Shown here: one piece after another, positions 45,639-55,239 of the stretch
Layout: each line of letters opens with the position of its first letter
How positions within the stretch are numbered: position 1 is the first letter of the stretch
Assembly: GCA_041396045.1 (NCBI GenBank)
Contig: JAWKZI010000008.1
Location: 1-64,000 of the forward strand
Length of the DNA stretch: 64,000 nucleotides
Reading direction: 5' to 3'
Source of the DNA: SHZI01 sp041396045
GTDB lineage: Bacteria; Pseudomonadota; Gammaproteobacteria; Steroidobacterales; GCA-2729495
Position numbers and translations under genes: made by a program
Notes under the pieces: generated by a model
Seen by the model: only the letters and a program-made list of their open reading frames with translations
Told to the model about the DNA's origin: nothing
Database searches by the model: none

Positions 45639-47554
45639 CGGCTGCTGCCCGGCCCACAGCATGCGGCTGGACAACTTGCGAGCCTTGCCGTCCAGACGCC
45701 AGTCGTAGATCGCACTGAAGGCCAGCACACGCATGACGTACTCGCGGGTTTCCCGATAGGGAATGGTTTCAATGAAGATATCGGGAGGCAATGCGCCGCG
45801 TTCGGACAACCAGCGCGTCACCGGGGTCGGGCCGGCGTTATAAGCCGCCGTGGCAAGCCAGGGGCTGCCATCAAAGCGCTCTGCCTGCTGGGCCAGATAG
45901 CGCGTACCTAGCCGGATATTGGTGGCCGGGTCCAGCAAGGTGCTGGTGCCGCGCCAGTCGACGCCGAGTTCACGCGCCATGCGTTTGCCGGTGGTGGGTA
46001 ACAATTGCATCAGTCCCCAGGCATTGGCGGGTGAGCGGGCGTCAGTTTGCCAGGCGCTTTCTGCCCGGATCAGCGCCAGCGTCCAGACGGGATCGAGACC
46101 GTTGGCTGCCGATTCCCGCTCGACAGTCTTGCGCTCGACAATCGGGAAGCGCAGTTCGTAGTGGCGCAGGTCGTCGCCCTTGTTTAACGCGAGCACCACC
46201 CGGTCGTACCAGCCGTTGTCGCTGGCAGAGCTGGATCAGTGGCAACCGATCAGCTTCGCTGACAGCGGCACGGGCAAACTCCCAGGCACGCACTGCCTCG
46301 ATGCGCCAGCCGATGGCATGCAGCTCCAGGGCACGGGCGACATCAGTCTGTTGACGCAGTGCCGCCTCCTGCACCTGGTCGACTGCGATGTCCTTGGAAC
46401 AGATCGTATAAGGCAGCCCCAACTTGTCCGCAGCCAGGAATCCGTAGTAATTCGCTTCGTTCGCCAGCGACGCATAGGTGGTCTCCGCATCGCTTTCGCG
46501 TTTCAGGCTGGCCAGCGCGCGGGCCCGCCAATAGCGGCTGTGTGGCTCTGCGGCCAGCGGTGCGGGCAGATCATCGGTTATCCGCAGCACACTGCTCCAG
46601 TCCTGTACCGCCAGCGCTGCCCGCAACTGCCAGTCCACGAGCTGTTCACTGCGAGCGTCCGGCGGCACGCGTTCAAACCAGGTTTCTGCCGCCGGCCGGT
46701 AATCGACAGCTGCGTATAGCGCCAGGTCATGCAGGATTGCGGCACGCTCGGCTGGCTCAAACGCAAAACGCGGTTGTAGCGCTTGCCAGTGACTCATCGC
46801 GCTGTCGATATCGCGTCGCGCCCGGCGCTTCAATGCCACAGTCACCGCTTCCCGGTTCAGCGACCGATCAGACCAGCCGGAGGCTGCCTTCAAGGTTGCT
46901 TCGGGGTCAGCAACCGCTTTGACCAGGCGGGCGCCATCTTCCTGTTGCGAGGCCGGCAACTGTCTGGCCAGATAACCGGCAAGGCGGGAATTGGGGGCGT
47001 CGACCGCCAGTCGCAGGCGTTGCCACACAAGCTTGCTGTCTATCCAGCCTTTGCTGCGCGCCGTGGCGAGTGACGGATCGCAGGCATCCGGCAGACTGTC
47101 ACCGTTGCCCGCAGCGATTCGAATTCCTGGCGAGCGGCCTTGTAGGCGCCAGCTTCCAGCAATGCCCGCAGACGCATGCACCTTAGCTCGGTGCCGGGCG
47201 AGCGGACATTCACATCGAAATCAATGAACTGTGACCACTGGCCACGGCGTGCCAGTTCACGCAGGTACTCGCGGCGAAACTGGTTGCCGAGCTGGGTGTC
47301 TTTCTCGCTGTCCAGAAAGTGTTGAGCGGCCGGCACATCCAGTACGGACAAATTGCGCTTCAGCCGCGCGTAGTCCAGGTATGGCGCCAGCACATAGTCG
47401 TCCGTGCCTGCCGTGCAGTGTCATAGGCCAGGGGATCGGTAGTTTGCAGTTCGGCTGCGGTCAGGAACTTCTGGCGGGCGTCTGCCGGATTTCCGGCAAC
47501 AGCCACTGTGCCCGCAAACATTGCCAAGTACAGTAGAACGGACCATCGAAACAT
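45588..47554 (-). pseudogene. slt: Soluble lytic transglycosylase, three frameshifts
   Basis: Slt cleaves peptidoglycan between MurNAc and GlcNAc with anhydro ring formation. Four fragments in different frames read as one protein: signal peptide and start (MFRWSVLLYLAMFAGTVAVA), the helical U-domain (DDYVLAPYLDYARLKRNL ... ANYYGFLAADKLGLPY) and the catalytic SLT domain (ALIRAESAWQ with the catalytic Glu, NAWGLMQLLPTTG, ATAAYNAGPTPV). Frame changes fall near 47400, 47110 and 46230. Conserved residues run on across each, so these may be sequence errors rather than decay. Confidence 0.85.
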
Positions 47555-47649
47555 GCCCGGCAGTCTACGTCACCTCCCGCAGGAGTGCCTTCAGGCGCAA
47601 TCTGCGGTCTACAATGTGTATAGCTACTGATGACTGAAAGGAATAACGC

Positions 47650-48126
47650 ATGAGCTTTCTGGATTTCGCCAAGAATGTGGGGCGCCAGCTCTTCGATAGG
47701 GATGACGTGGCCGCAGACCGCATCAAGGAGAATCTCGGTATCTCCCTGAGCCCCATTGCCAACCTGCAGGTCGCCTTCGATGACGGCTGCGTCACCCTGT
47801 CCGGCGAATGCACCAGCCAGGGCCAGCGCGAGAACGCCATTTTGCTGGCCGGCAACGTCAAGGGCGTCGACAAGGTTGTTGCCGACCAGTTGACCATACG
47901 CCAGCCGCTCCCGAAGTCTGCCGATCCTGCAGCAACCGTCATCGACGCGCCGCTGGAGAAAGTCGAGTTCTACGAGATCAAGAAGGGCGACACCTTGTCA
48001 GGCATTGCCAAACACTTCTACGGCAATGCCGCGAAGTACCCGCGAATCTTCGAAGCAAACCGCGAAGTCATTGTCGATGCGGACAAGATCTATCCTGGCC
48101 AGAAGATCCGTATCCCGCTCGACTGA
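47650..48126 (+). CDS. kbp: BON-LysM protein (Kbp/YgaU type)
   Basis: A 158-residue cytoplasmic-type protein with an N-terminal BON domain (about 20-85, VAFDDGCVTLSGEC) and a C-terminal LysM domain (about 105-157, YEIKKGDTLSGIAKHFYGN ... IYPGQKIRIP). E. coli Kbp, a potassium-binding protein, has the same length and order. GAAAGGA precedes the ATG. The frame is intact in the middle of a frameshift-rich region. Confidence 0.9.
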   Translation: MSFLDFAKNVGRQLFDRDDVAADRIKENLGISLSPIANLQVAFDDGCVTLSGECTSQGQRENAILLAGNVKGVDKVVADQLTIRQPLPKSADPAATVIDAPLEKVEFYEIKKGDTLSGIAKHFYGNAAKYPRIFEANREVIVDADKIYPGQKIRIPLD

Positions 48127-48196
48127 AGCAGGCTGAGGCAGGTGGGTTAGCAGAGGCGGCTTGACGATTGCCGCTGATTCCTTTTCCCTGTCACGG

Positions 48197-49985
48197 ATGA
48201 ATCCCAGATACAAACACGACAAGCCGGGCAATATCGAGGACTACGCTCTGCTCGGCGACATGCGCAGTGCCGCTCTGGTTGATCGACAGGGTTCGATTGA
48301 CTGGCTCTGCGTGCCACGCTTCGACAGCCCCGCCTGCTTCGCCGCCCTTCTGGGCCGGGCGGAGCATGGCCACTGGCTGATGCGGCCGGCAGCCGACATC
48401 GTCTCGACCTCGCGCCGCTACCGGGGTGACACGCTGATTCTGGAAAGCGACCTGCATGTCAGCGGTGGTGCCATACGGATTATCGATTTCATGGCAACCG
48501 GCACTCCGGGGCTGCAGGTGGTCCGCATTGTTGAAGGTCTGGACGGGGAAGTACCGCTATGGATGCAGCTCGTCGTGCGCTTCGACTATGGCTCGATCAT
48601 TCCCTGGGCGCGACGCGATGGTAACGACCTGTATTTTATTGCCGGACCTGACTCACTGTTGCTGCGAACCCCGGTGGAGGTCAGCGGCGAGGGCTATACC
48701 AGCGTCGCGGAATTCTCCGTCAAAAAGGGCGAGCGTATCCCCTTCGTGCTTTCCTATTACGCGTCGCATGAAACCGCCGGGCCACCGCTGAACGCCGAAT
48801 TGCTGCTGGAAGAAACCGAAAAAGGCTGGCTTGAGTGGTCGGCCAAATGCACCTACAAGGGCGCGTCCAGGGACATCGTGCAACGTTCCCTGATCACACT
48901 CAAGGCGCTTACCTACGCACCGACCGGCGGCATCGTCGCCGCGCCCACAACATCCCTGCCGGAGGCGATCGGCGGGATACGCAACTGGGACTACCGCTAC
49001 TGCTGGCTGCGCGACGCTTCGTTCACCTTGTATGCATTGCTGATGACCGGTTATCAACAGGAAGCCATTGCGTGGCGCGAGTGGCTGTTGCGCGCCATTG
49101 CCGGTCGTCCACAGGATCTACAGATCCTTTACGGCCTGCGCGGCGAACGCCGCCTGGACGAGCGTGAGCTCGACTGGTTGCCCGGCTACCATGGCTCCAA
49201 ACCCGTGCGTATCGGCAATGGTGCGGCACGCCAGTTTCAGCTCGACGTGTACGGCGAGGTCGTGGACATGCTGGCCTTGGGCCGCGAAGTCGGGCTGGAA
49301 CAGACCGACGCCGCCATCGGCCTCAAGAAGGAAATAATGGAGTTCCTCGAATCCGGCTGGAGCCGATCTGACAGCGGCATCTGGGAGGTACGGGGACCGC
49401 AGCGGCATTTCACCCATTCCAAAAATCATGGCATGGCGAGCCTTCGAAGTAGGCCGGCCACGCGGTTTCGCTGCGGACAAGATCGATGCGCCAATCGATC
49501 GCTGGCGCCGAATGCGTGACGGATACTGATATCTGCAAGAACGGTTTCAACGCCGACCGCAATGCCTTTGTGCAGTACGGCGCAGACGCACTCGACGCCA
49601 GCCTTCTGATCATGCCCCATGTAGGCTTCCTGCGGCCAGGGATCCCCCGGGTACTTGGCACTGGAAGCCATCGGTCCTGACTGATGCGCGACGGACTTGT
49701 GCTGCGTTACACGGAGGATGCGGGCAGATCTGTCGTCGGTCACGCACCACGGCGAGGCACGTTCTCAAGCTTTCTTTATGCCGACAACCTCGCCTTGTCG
49801 GGCAAACTGGATGACGCCCAAGCCATGTTCGAGCGCCTGCTGACACTCGACAACGACGTGGGCTTGTTCGCTGAAAAATTACGAGCGGATCGGCCGCATG
49901 CTTCGACGAATTTCCACAGGCGCTGACGCATGTCGCCGTGGTGAACTCCACCGATCACGCTCGACCGCGTGCGTGCCGCACGCCG
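48197..49985 (+). pseudogene. GH15 glucoamylase/trehalase-type hydrolase, multiple frameshifts
   Basis: The first 1.2 kb is intact: GNIEDYALLGDMRSAALVDR and GSIDWLCVPRFDSPACFAALL at the start, then NWDYRYCWLRDASFTLYALL of the catalytic barrel. From 49421 the reading jumps frame at least five times. KIMAW follows if one A is dropped from the A5 run at 49421-49425; then CKNGFNADRNAFVQYGADALDASL, EAIGPD/LMRDGL, FLYADNLALSGKLDDA, NYERIGRM (after another A5 run) and FPQALTHVAVVNSTDHAR. The end is approximate. The frames stay coding-like, so indel errors are plausible; real degeneration is the alternative. Confidence 0.8.
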
Positions 49986-50078
49986 TGAACACCGCAGTTC
50001 CGTGGCACCTGTCACCGCTGTAGCCGCCACGCCGGATCCACCCGCGTAGAAACACCCTCGGCCGCGGTTTGACCCTGT

Positions 50079-50393
50079 GCCCTCCGTTGCCCGCGGCATC
50101 CCGGCGGGAAATCTTGTCGTCCTGGCGTGCGGCACGCCTTTTCGGCCGACAAGACACCCGCCACGCTGCCGCTCGCTGTGGAGGCGATTGAGTTTCCATT
50201 GACCGGGATGACAACAGGAATTCCTCGCTCGCAGCCAGGTCGGCGGGGAGTCGGGGTAACGCGGAGTGTGGAAGGCAAGGCGGGCAGGGCGCCCGCCGCA
50301 GACTGTAGTCAAGTGAGTGCAGGCCATGGACGGCCGTAGCGAACGTCCCGCGATATCCCGACTCACCGACGGCACGCGGCCTACGGAGTGCAC
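50079..50393. repeat. Dispersed palindromic repeat, copy 5 (long form)
   Basis: About 315 bp. The ends match copy 2 (40505-40665) in reverse orientation, including the GGCGTGCCGCACGCC hairpin. Unlike copy 2, it carries about 170 extra bases (roughly 50183-50352). These include GAGTCGGG at 50248-50255, pairing with CCCGACTC at 50357-50364 around GGCGGGCAGGGCGCCCGCC and GGCCATGGACGGCC motifs, as in copies 3 and 6. Confidence 0.85.
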
Positions 50394-50404
50394 TTGCGTC
50401 TGAA

Positions 50405-51210
50405 ATAGCTGCTGCGAGAAGTGGCTATGCTTCCATTCCAGATATCGAAGTTCGCGATGGGCTTGACGCTGCCATGGCGTTCCTTGAGCGGTTTGCCGGG
50501 CAATGCGGGGAAATCGACCCTGGCTGGAGGGACGCGGGTGTCGAGCAGGCCGGTCTAGCAGGTTGCGGATCAGCGTCAGGCGGCCCCGCTTCTGGTCGTT
50601 GAAATCCACCAGCGTCCATGGTGCATCATCGGTATGGGTGGCATTCCAACATCGCGGCACGCGCACGAGTGTACTCGGCGTACTGTTGGCGCTGCGCAGG
50701 TCAATTGGCGACAATTTCGGCGCTTCAGCGGATCTTTCAGACGATCCGCAAAGCGCTCTTCCTGCCTGACCTGGTCGCAACACAGCCAGTACTTGAACAG
50801 AAGAATGCCATCGTCGACGAGCAGCTTCTCGAAGGCGGGCGTCTGAAGCAGAAAGTCCCTGACCTGTGCGTCGGTGGCAAAGCCCATGACTTTCTCGACG
50901 CCAGCCCGGTTGTACCAGCTACGATCCGACAGAACCAGCTCACCCGCCGCCGGCGAAATGGGCTATGTACCGCTGGAAATACCACTCCCGGCTCTCGCGA
51001 TCCGGTGGGTGCGGGCAGAACAGCCACGCGACACTGACGTGGATTGACGTGATCGCGAATGGCATTGATCCTTGCCGCCAGTATGTCGCGACACCTTCGA
51101 ATCCGCAGGACTCGCGACTGCCGGTAAGCGTCAACCAGCGCGTCATCGCGACAGCTCGCGCTGCATGGGCTCAAGCGCCTTTTCGTAAGTTTCGTAGCAG
51201 GCTTTTTCAT
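50405..51210 (-). pseudogene. ppk2: Polyphosphate kinase 2, multiple frameshifts
   Basis: PPK2 moves phosphate between polyphosphate and nucleotides. Pieces in three frames follow the family order: CYETYEKALEPMQRELSR, FEG with RD and TGGK remnants of the Walker A loop, AIRDHVNPRQCRVAVLPAPT, RESREWYFQRYIAHFAG, a DRSWYNRAGVEK equivalent, MGFATDAQVRDFLLQTPAFEKLL, GILLFKYWLCCD, DRLKDPLKR, KLSPIDLRSA and PWTLVDFNDQKRGRL. The first frame change is at an A5 run just after the ATG. Several fall inside the Walker A region within about 60 bases. If the sequence is right, the gene is dead. Confidence 0.8.
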
Positions 51211-51222
51211 TTACGAAGATCC

Positions 51223-52423
51223 TCAGTCCAGCGGCAGCGAGCGATAGCCATCATCGGAGTCAACCGACACAAACGTACGACTGCCATCGCTGCACCGTGG
51301 ATGATCGGCAACTCCAACAGAACTGCCAACCACCTTCGGTGACGACCAGTCCTTGCCACCGTTATGCGATTCCATCCACAACGGCTTTGGTCGCCTTGCC
51401 GCATCCGTACTCCCGCCAGGCAAGCCAGATCTTGTCGCCCTGCGCCAACAACCGAGGCCCGTTGGCTGACGGGCTGGATCGCCGATGGCATCGGCGCAGA
51501 GAATGTTGCACCTGCATCGGTCGATCGGGCATAAAACAGGCCCTGACGGGTATCGCTGGCGGTAAACCAGGCCACGTGATACGTGCCGTCGTCGGCCACA
51601 GCGAGCGTCGGCCCCTGATGAGGACAGGCATCGATCTCCCGGTTCTCACTGATCCCGGTGAATCGGACCAGGCGTTGTGGCCCCGGTGAAAGTGGTGATG
51701 GCGTGATCCTGATTTCGCCAAACAGATTTCGCCACACGACCACCGGATTGCCCGAGCCGGCAAAGTCCACGGCTACCCGGCAACATTCACAAGTGTTCTG
51801 CCCGATCGACATCGGCTTTTCGAAAGTAGCGCCGCCGTCATGCGACCACGCGGCATACAGCGCGGCACCGCGGTACTCCTGCACCAGCTTTCGCCGCAGC
51901 CGAATCCCGTTTGTCGATCAGGCAAACAGTGCCATCCAGGGCAACGTTGAGCGACAGGAAACTTGCCGGCCGCTGTGCAGCGTTGACGGAAACGGTGCCG
52001 AGAACGTCCGCCCGCTATCGCCCGAATGCGCGTAATAGAGTTGCCCATGCATGAACGCTGCCGTCATGACTGCATAGCCCACCACCGTCACCTGCCGCGG
52101 ACCATCGACCACGATCTGCGGGCGCGTATCGGCGGAATGATCAAGCTTCCCGGCCGCTTCAGGCGTAATTTCTACCAGATATTGAAGAGCGACCGTGGTC
52201 AGCCAGGAGAACGGGCACATACCACCCGGCTGGCTGAGTTCCAGGCAAGCCACAGGGCGCCATCGCGGGCAAAAACCGGTGTTGCCGTCATGGCACAGCT
52301 AAATTCAGGGCCATCGCAGCGACCGTCTGAACCTGCCTTCGCCGCCATTTCGTGACCGGCGGCCGGCGCGGCAACGCTACCGGCCAGCAATACCGTAACA
52401 AGCCATCTGCGGATCGGTTTCAT
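51223..52423 (-). pseudogene. Exported BNR/sialidase-like protein, multiple frameshifts
   Basis: The N-terminus has a signal peptide (RRWLVTVLLAGSVAAPAAG). Fragments then show BNR (Asp-box) units: SGDSGRTFSAP, WSHDGGATFEKP, RSTDAGATFSAP and HNGGKDWSSP. This is a six-bladed propeller layout. A cysteine cluster (NTCECCRVAVDF) lies in the middle. At least four frame changes occur. It ends next to ppk2 and lies 6 bases downstream of the TonB receptor gene at 52429, with which it was probably co-transcribed. No sialidase active-site evidence was seen, so a sugar substrate should not be assumed. Confidence 0.75.
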
Positions 52424-52428
52424 GGTGC

Positions 52429-54528
52429 TTAGAACTTCCTGCTAACGCCACCGTACAAGCTCAGCGGCAAACCCGGGGCGAATTCTGGCAGGCCATTGGC
52501 CACCTTGGCAGCGTTGGCCCAGCGTGTGTCGAGCAAATTCGTCGCTCTTACGAAGAACTGCCAGTCACTGGCGGTCGTGTAGTTGACACGCAAGTTGACC
52601 AGCTTGTGACCATCGTATTTGGCAGTATTGGCATCATCCAGCCAGTAGGAGCCAAGGTAAGTCAGCTCAGCCTCTACAGACAAGCCCTGGATGTGGTCCG
52701 GCTTGTAGCCCAACACCACGTTGCCGATATCCTCCGGCGCCGAGGGCATGATATTGCCGTTGAAACTTACGTTGGTGCCGCCAACGAACGCCACCCATTC
52801 CTTGTAGTCGCTCTTCGCGTGGCTGGCCGCTACATCGATATACCATTCTGGGAGGAACCACCAGTTCAGTGCGGCCTCGATGCCTTTGTGCTCGGTCTTG
52901 CCATTGTTCGTCTGCGTCGGACCCGTGCCATCGTTATAGGTCAGGATGTCGTCGCGCTTGGTCATCGTATAGGCCGACAGCTCCCAGGAAAGGGTAGTCA
53001 TCGGTGTGGCGCGCACACCGACTTCGTAGCTCTCAGCCTTCACCGGCTTTAGCTGCGTTGAATCCTGGTTGGCGCCCTGACGAAAAAGCTGACTCTCCTG
53101 CGGCACGCGGAACGACTGCTTGTAGGCAACGAAGCCGTTGAACGTGGGCGTAAAGGCCCAGGTTGCTCCGACACTCGGGCTCAGCCGGTCGTAGTCGACG
53201 TTCTGGTCCGGCGGACGATAGAACGTCCGTGGCGGATTAGGAGGAACCGGACCATTGCTGGTCAGGAAGGCACCGTCCGACAGATTGTTCTCGTAGTCGA
53301 AACCCAGTTTGTCGAAGCGCAGGCCGGCCGTCAGATGCAGCTTTTCTACCGGCGCACTCTCCAGCTGCATATAGGGTGAAACCTGCCAGAACGTCACGTC
53401 ATAGTCATAGATGCGTCCCTGGTTGGTGTAGCTTTCGAAGACCGGTCCATTGCGTACCGACCAGATCCGGTCCTCTTTGCGCCATCCCGGACTGTAGTCC
53501 AGATCGACACCTGTGATCAGTCGCGTGTTCCATGGCGCGAAGTCCTGACGGTACTTGAGCAGCGCACCCATGGAGTAGTAGGACGTGGTGTAGACCACCG
53601 GATCGAAAGCCAGCGTAAAGGTCGGCAACAATTCCATCTCGCTCCAGCGCATGTATGGCGTTACTGTCAGCAGACCACTACCCATGTGCTGCTCCCAATC
53701 GACGGATGCCCGCGCACTCTTCACCTTGCGATAGGCAAAGGGTGTGTAGTTGCGCGTCGGGTTGTTCTCGTAATCGGCTTCCGACAGAAAGCTCGTCGCG
53801 CCCGTGTCCTGGTCGATGTTGGTGAAGGACATGACACCCTTCAGATGCCCATCATCACCCAGCACACGATCCCCACGGAGCGACAGGGTCTGCCGGTCGT
53901 AGCCACTTTCATCGCGCCAGCCATCGCTGTGGGTGATGTTGAGATCGGCGCGAGCACCAAGGTCTCCCCAGGTGTCACTGGCCGAAAAAAGGCCGCGTAG
54001 CCAGGTGTAACTGCCGGCCTCGACCATCGCATTGAGCTCAGGCTGGGCGGATGGCGCCCGCGTAAGGATGTTGATCACACCGCCAATCGCATCACTGCCC
54101 TGGAGTGCTGTGCCCGGGCCACGAATGACTTCGATGGCACCGGCCTGCGGCAGATTCACCTCATACAAGGCATTGTGGTTGAAAAATCCCGAGGCCCGCA
54201 CCGGCACACCATCCTCCAGGTAGAGATACACCGGACTGGTGCCGATGGGCTGGCGGATGCCGACCATACTGCCCTCGCCGTTGGTTTGCTGCACCGAAAC
54301 GCCGGGCACGCGACCGAGGATCTCTGCCGGATGACCGGGCCGGACGGTATCGAGTTCGTCACGGCCCACCACGGAAATGGAAATGGGTGTTTCCGCGCGC
54401 AGGACCTCTTCTCGCGATGTAGTTACGATGATCTCGCTGGGTCCGTGTGCAGCCTCGGCACTCACAAGCGCCGGAACCATAGAAACCAGAACGAGGGTGC
54501 AGACTGAAAGTCGGTTTTCTGTTGGCAT
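52429..54528 (-). CDS. TonB-dependent receptor
   Basis: About 699 residues: signal peptide, TonB box region SEIIVTTSREEVLRAETPISISVV, plug (PAEILGRVPGVSVQQTNGEG, VIRGPGTALQGSDAIGGVINILTR), and a barrel ending in LYGGVSRKF. I start at ATG 54528 (MPTENRLSV); the longer frame adds 15 non-conserved residues. It looks like the vitamin B12/iron-siderophore-type receptors without an STN domain. The sialidase-like gene follows and a TlpA-like gene is divergent. Confidence 0.88.
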   Translation of the reverse strand: MPTENRLSVCTLVLVSMVPALVSAEAAHGPSEIIVTTSREEVLRAETPISISVVGRDELDTVRPGHPAEILGRVPGVSVQQTNGEGSMVGIRQPIGTSPVYLYLEDGVPVRASGFFNHNALYEVNLPQAGAIEVIRGPGTALQGSDAIGGVINILTRAPSAQPELNAMVEAGSYTWLRGLFSASDTWGDLGARADLNITHSDGWRDESGYDRQTLSLRGDRVLGDDGHLKGVMSFTNIDQDTGATSFLSEADYENNPTRNYTPFAYRKVKSARASVDWEQHMGSGLLTVTPYMRWSEMELLPTFTLAFDPVVYTTSYYSMGALLKYRQDFAPWNTRLITGVDLDYSPGWRKEDRIWSVRNGPVFESYTNQGRIYDYDVTFWQVSPYMQLESAPVEKLHLTAGLRFDKLGFDYENNLSDGAFLTSNGPVPPNPPRTFYRPPDQNVDYDRLSPSVGATWAFTPTFNGFVAYKQSFRVPQESQLFRQGANQDSTQLKPVKAESYEVGVRATPMTTLSWELSAYTMTKRDDILTYNDGTGPTQTNNGKTEHKGIEAALNWWFLPEWYIDVAASHAKSDYKEWVAFVGGTNVSFNGNIMPSAPEDIGNVVLGYKPDHIQGLSVEAELTYLGSYWLDDANTAKYDGHKLVNLRVNYTTASDWQFFVRATNLLDTRWANAAKVANGLPEFAPGLPLSLYGGVSRKF

Positions 54529-54626
54529 AAGCCAGTCAGTATGCCAAGCCTTGCCCAAGGGGCTGCGTGGCACTAGGTCGCGCGGCGGACCGCCGCATCA
54601 TGGCCCCCAAGTTCGTATTGACAAGT

Positions 54627-55184
54627 ATGATCAGAACAATGATCACTCGACGAACAATTACTTGCGGATTACTTGCGCTGGTCGCTGGCGGCGCGGCAGC
54701 GACCACTGCGCCGGCCGATTCAGCCCCGGCCCCGACGCATGCGACTCAGGCTGTGCCGTTCCGCTCATTGCAGAGCGGCTCATTTGCCGAGCTGGTATCT
54801 GCCCGCAGCAATCAGCCCTTCCTGCTGATTCTCTGGTCGATTACCTGCGGACCCTGCCGGGATGAATTCACGTTGTTGCGCGAAGTTCGGGCCAGCTACC
54901 CGCAACTGCCACTGGTGCTGATCTCCACAGACGACATCAACGACAGGGATGTGGCTGCCACCGCATTGGGCAACTTTGGCATGACTGGCGAAGAGTCCTG
55001 GATCTTTGCCGACGATGCGCAAAGATTGCGCTACGAAATTGATCCGGCCTGGTATGGGGAACTGCCGCGAGCATACTTCTACGACGCCGACCACCAGCGC
55101 AAAGGCGTGAGCGGCAAGCTCAGCCGTGAACAGATCGAGACCTGGCTGGCGAACACTACAGCCGAGGCAGCCAGGGCGAATTGA
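54627..55184 (+). CDS. TlpA-like thioredoxin-fold exported protein
   Basis: About 185 residues with a signal peptide, then FLLILWSITCGPCRDEFTLL, the CxxC redox site of TlpA/ResA-type thioredoxins, followed by LPLVLISTDD and a cis-Pro-like LPRAYFYD. The start is ATG 54627 or 54639; no strong ribosome site helps to choose. Likely a periplasmic thiol reductase. Divergent from the receptor, so perhaps functionally linked. Confidence 0.8.
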   Translation: MIRTMITRRTITCGLLALVAGGAAATTAPADSAPAPTHATQAVPFRSLQSGSFAELVSARSNQPFLLILWSITCGPCRDEFTLLREVRASYPQLPLVLISTDDINDRDVAATALGNFGMTGEESWIFADDAQRLRYEIDPAWYGELPRAYFYDADHQRKGVSGKLSREQIETWLANTTAEAARAN

Positions 55185-55239
55185 CGTCCTGACTGGTGCC
55201 TGAACCCACCACGCCGGCAGGTATTTCTACAGTCCGCGA

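Noticed and set aside
51223..52423. Calling this gene a true sialidase
   Set aside because: Only the Asp-box propeller repeats are visible; the catalytic arginine triad and Tyr/Glu pair could not be identified across the broken frames.
52606..53052. Plus-strand open frame opposite the TonB receptor
   Set aside because: It is a shadow of the receptor: no family pattern and no start signal. The same holds for many long opposite-strand frames over glnE, eptA and the Rieske gene.
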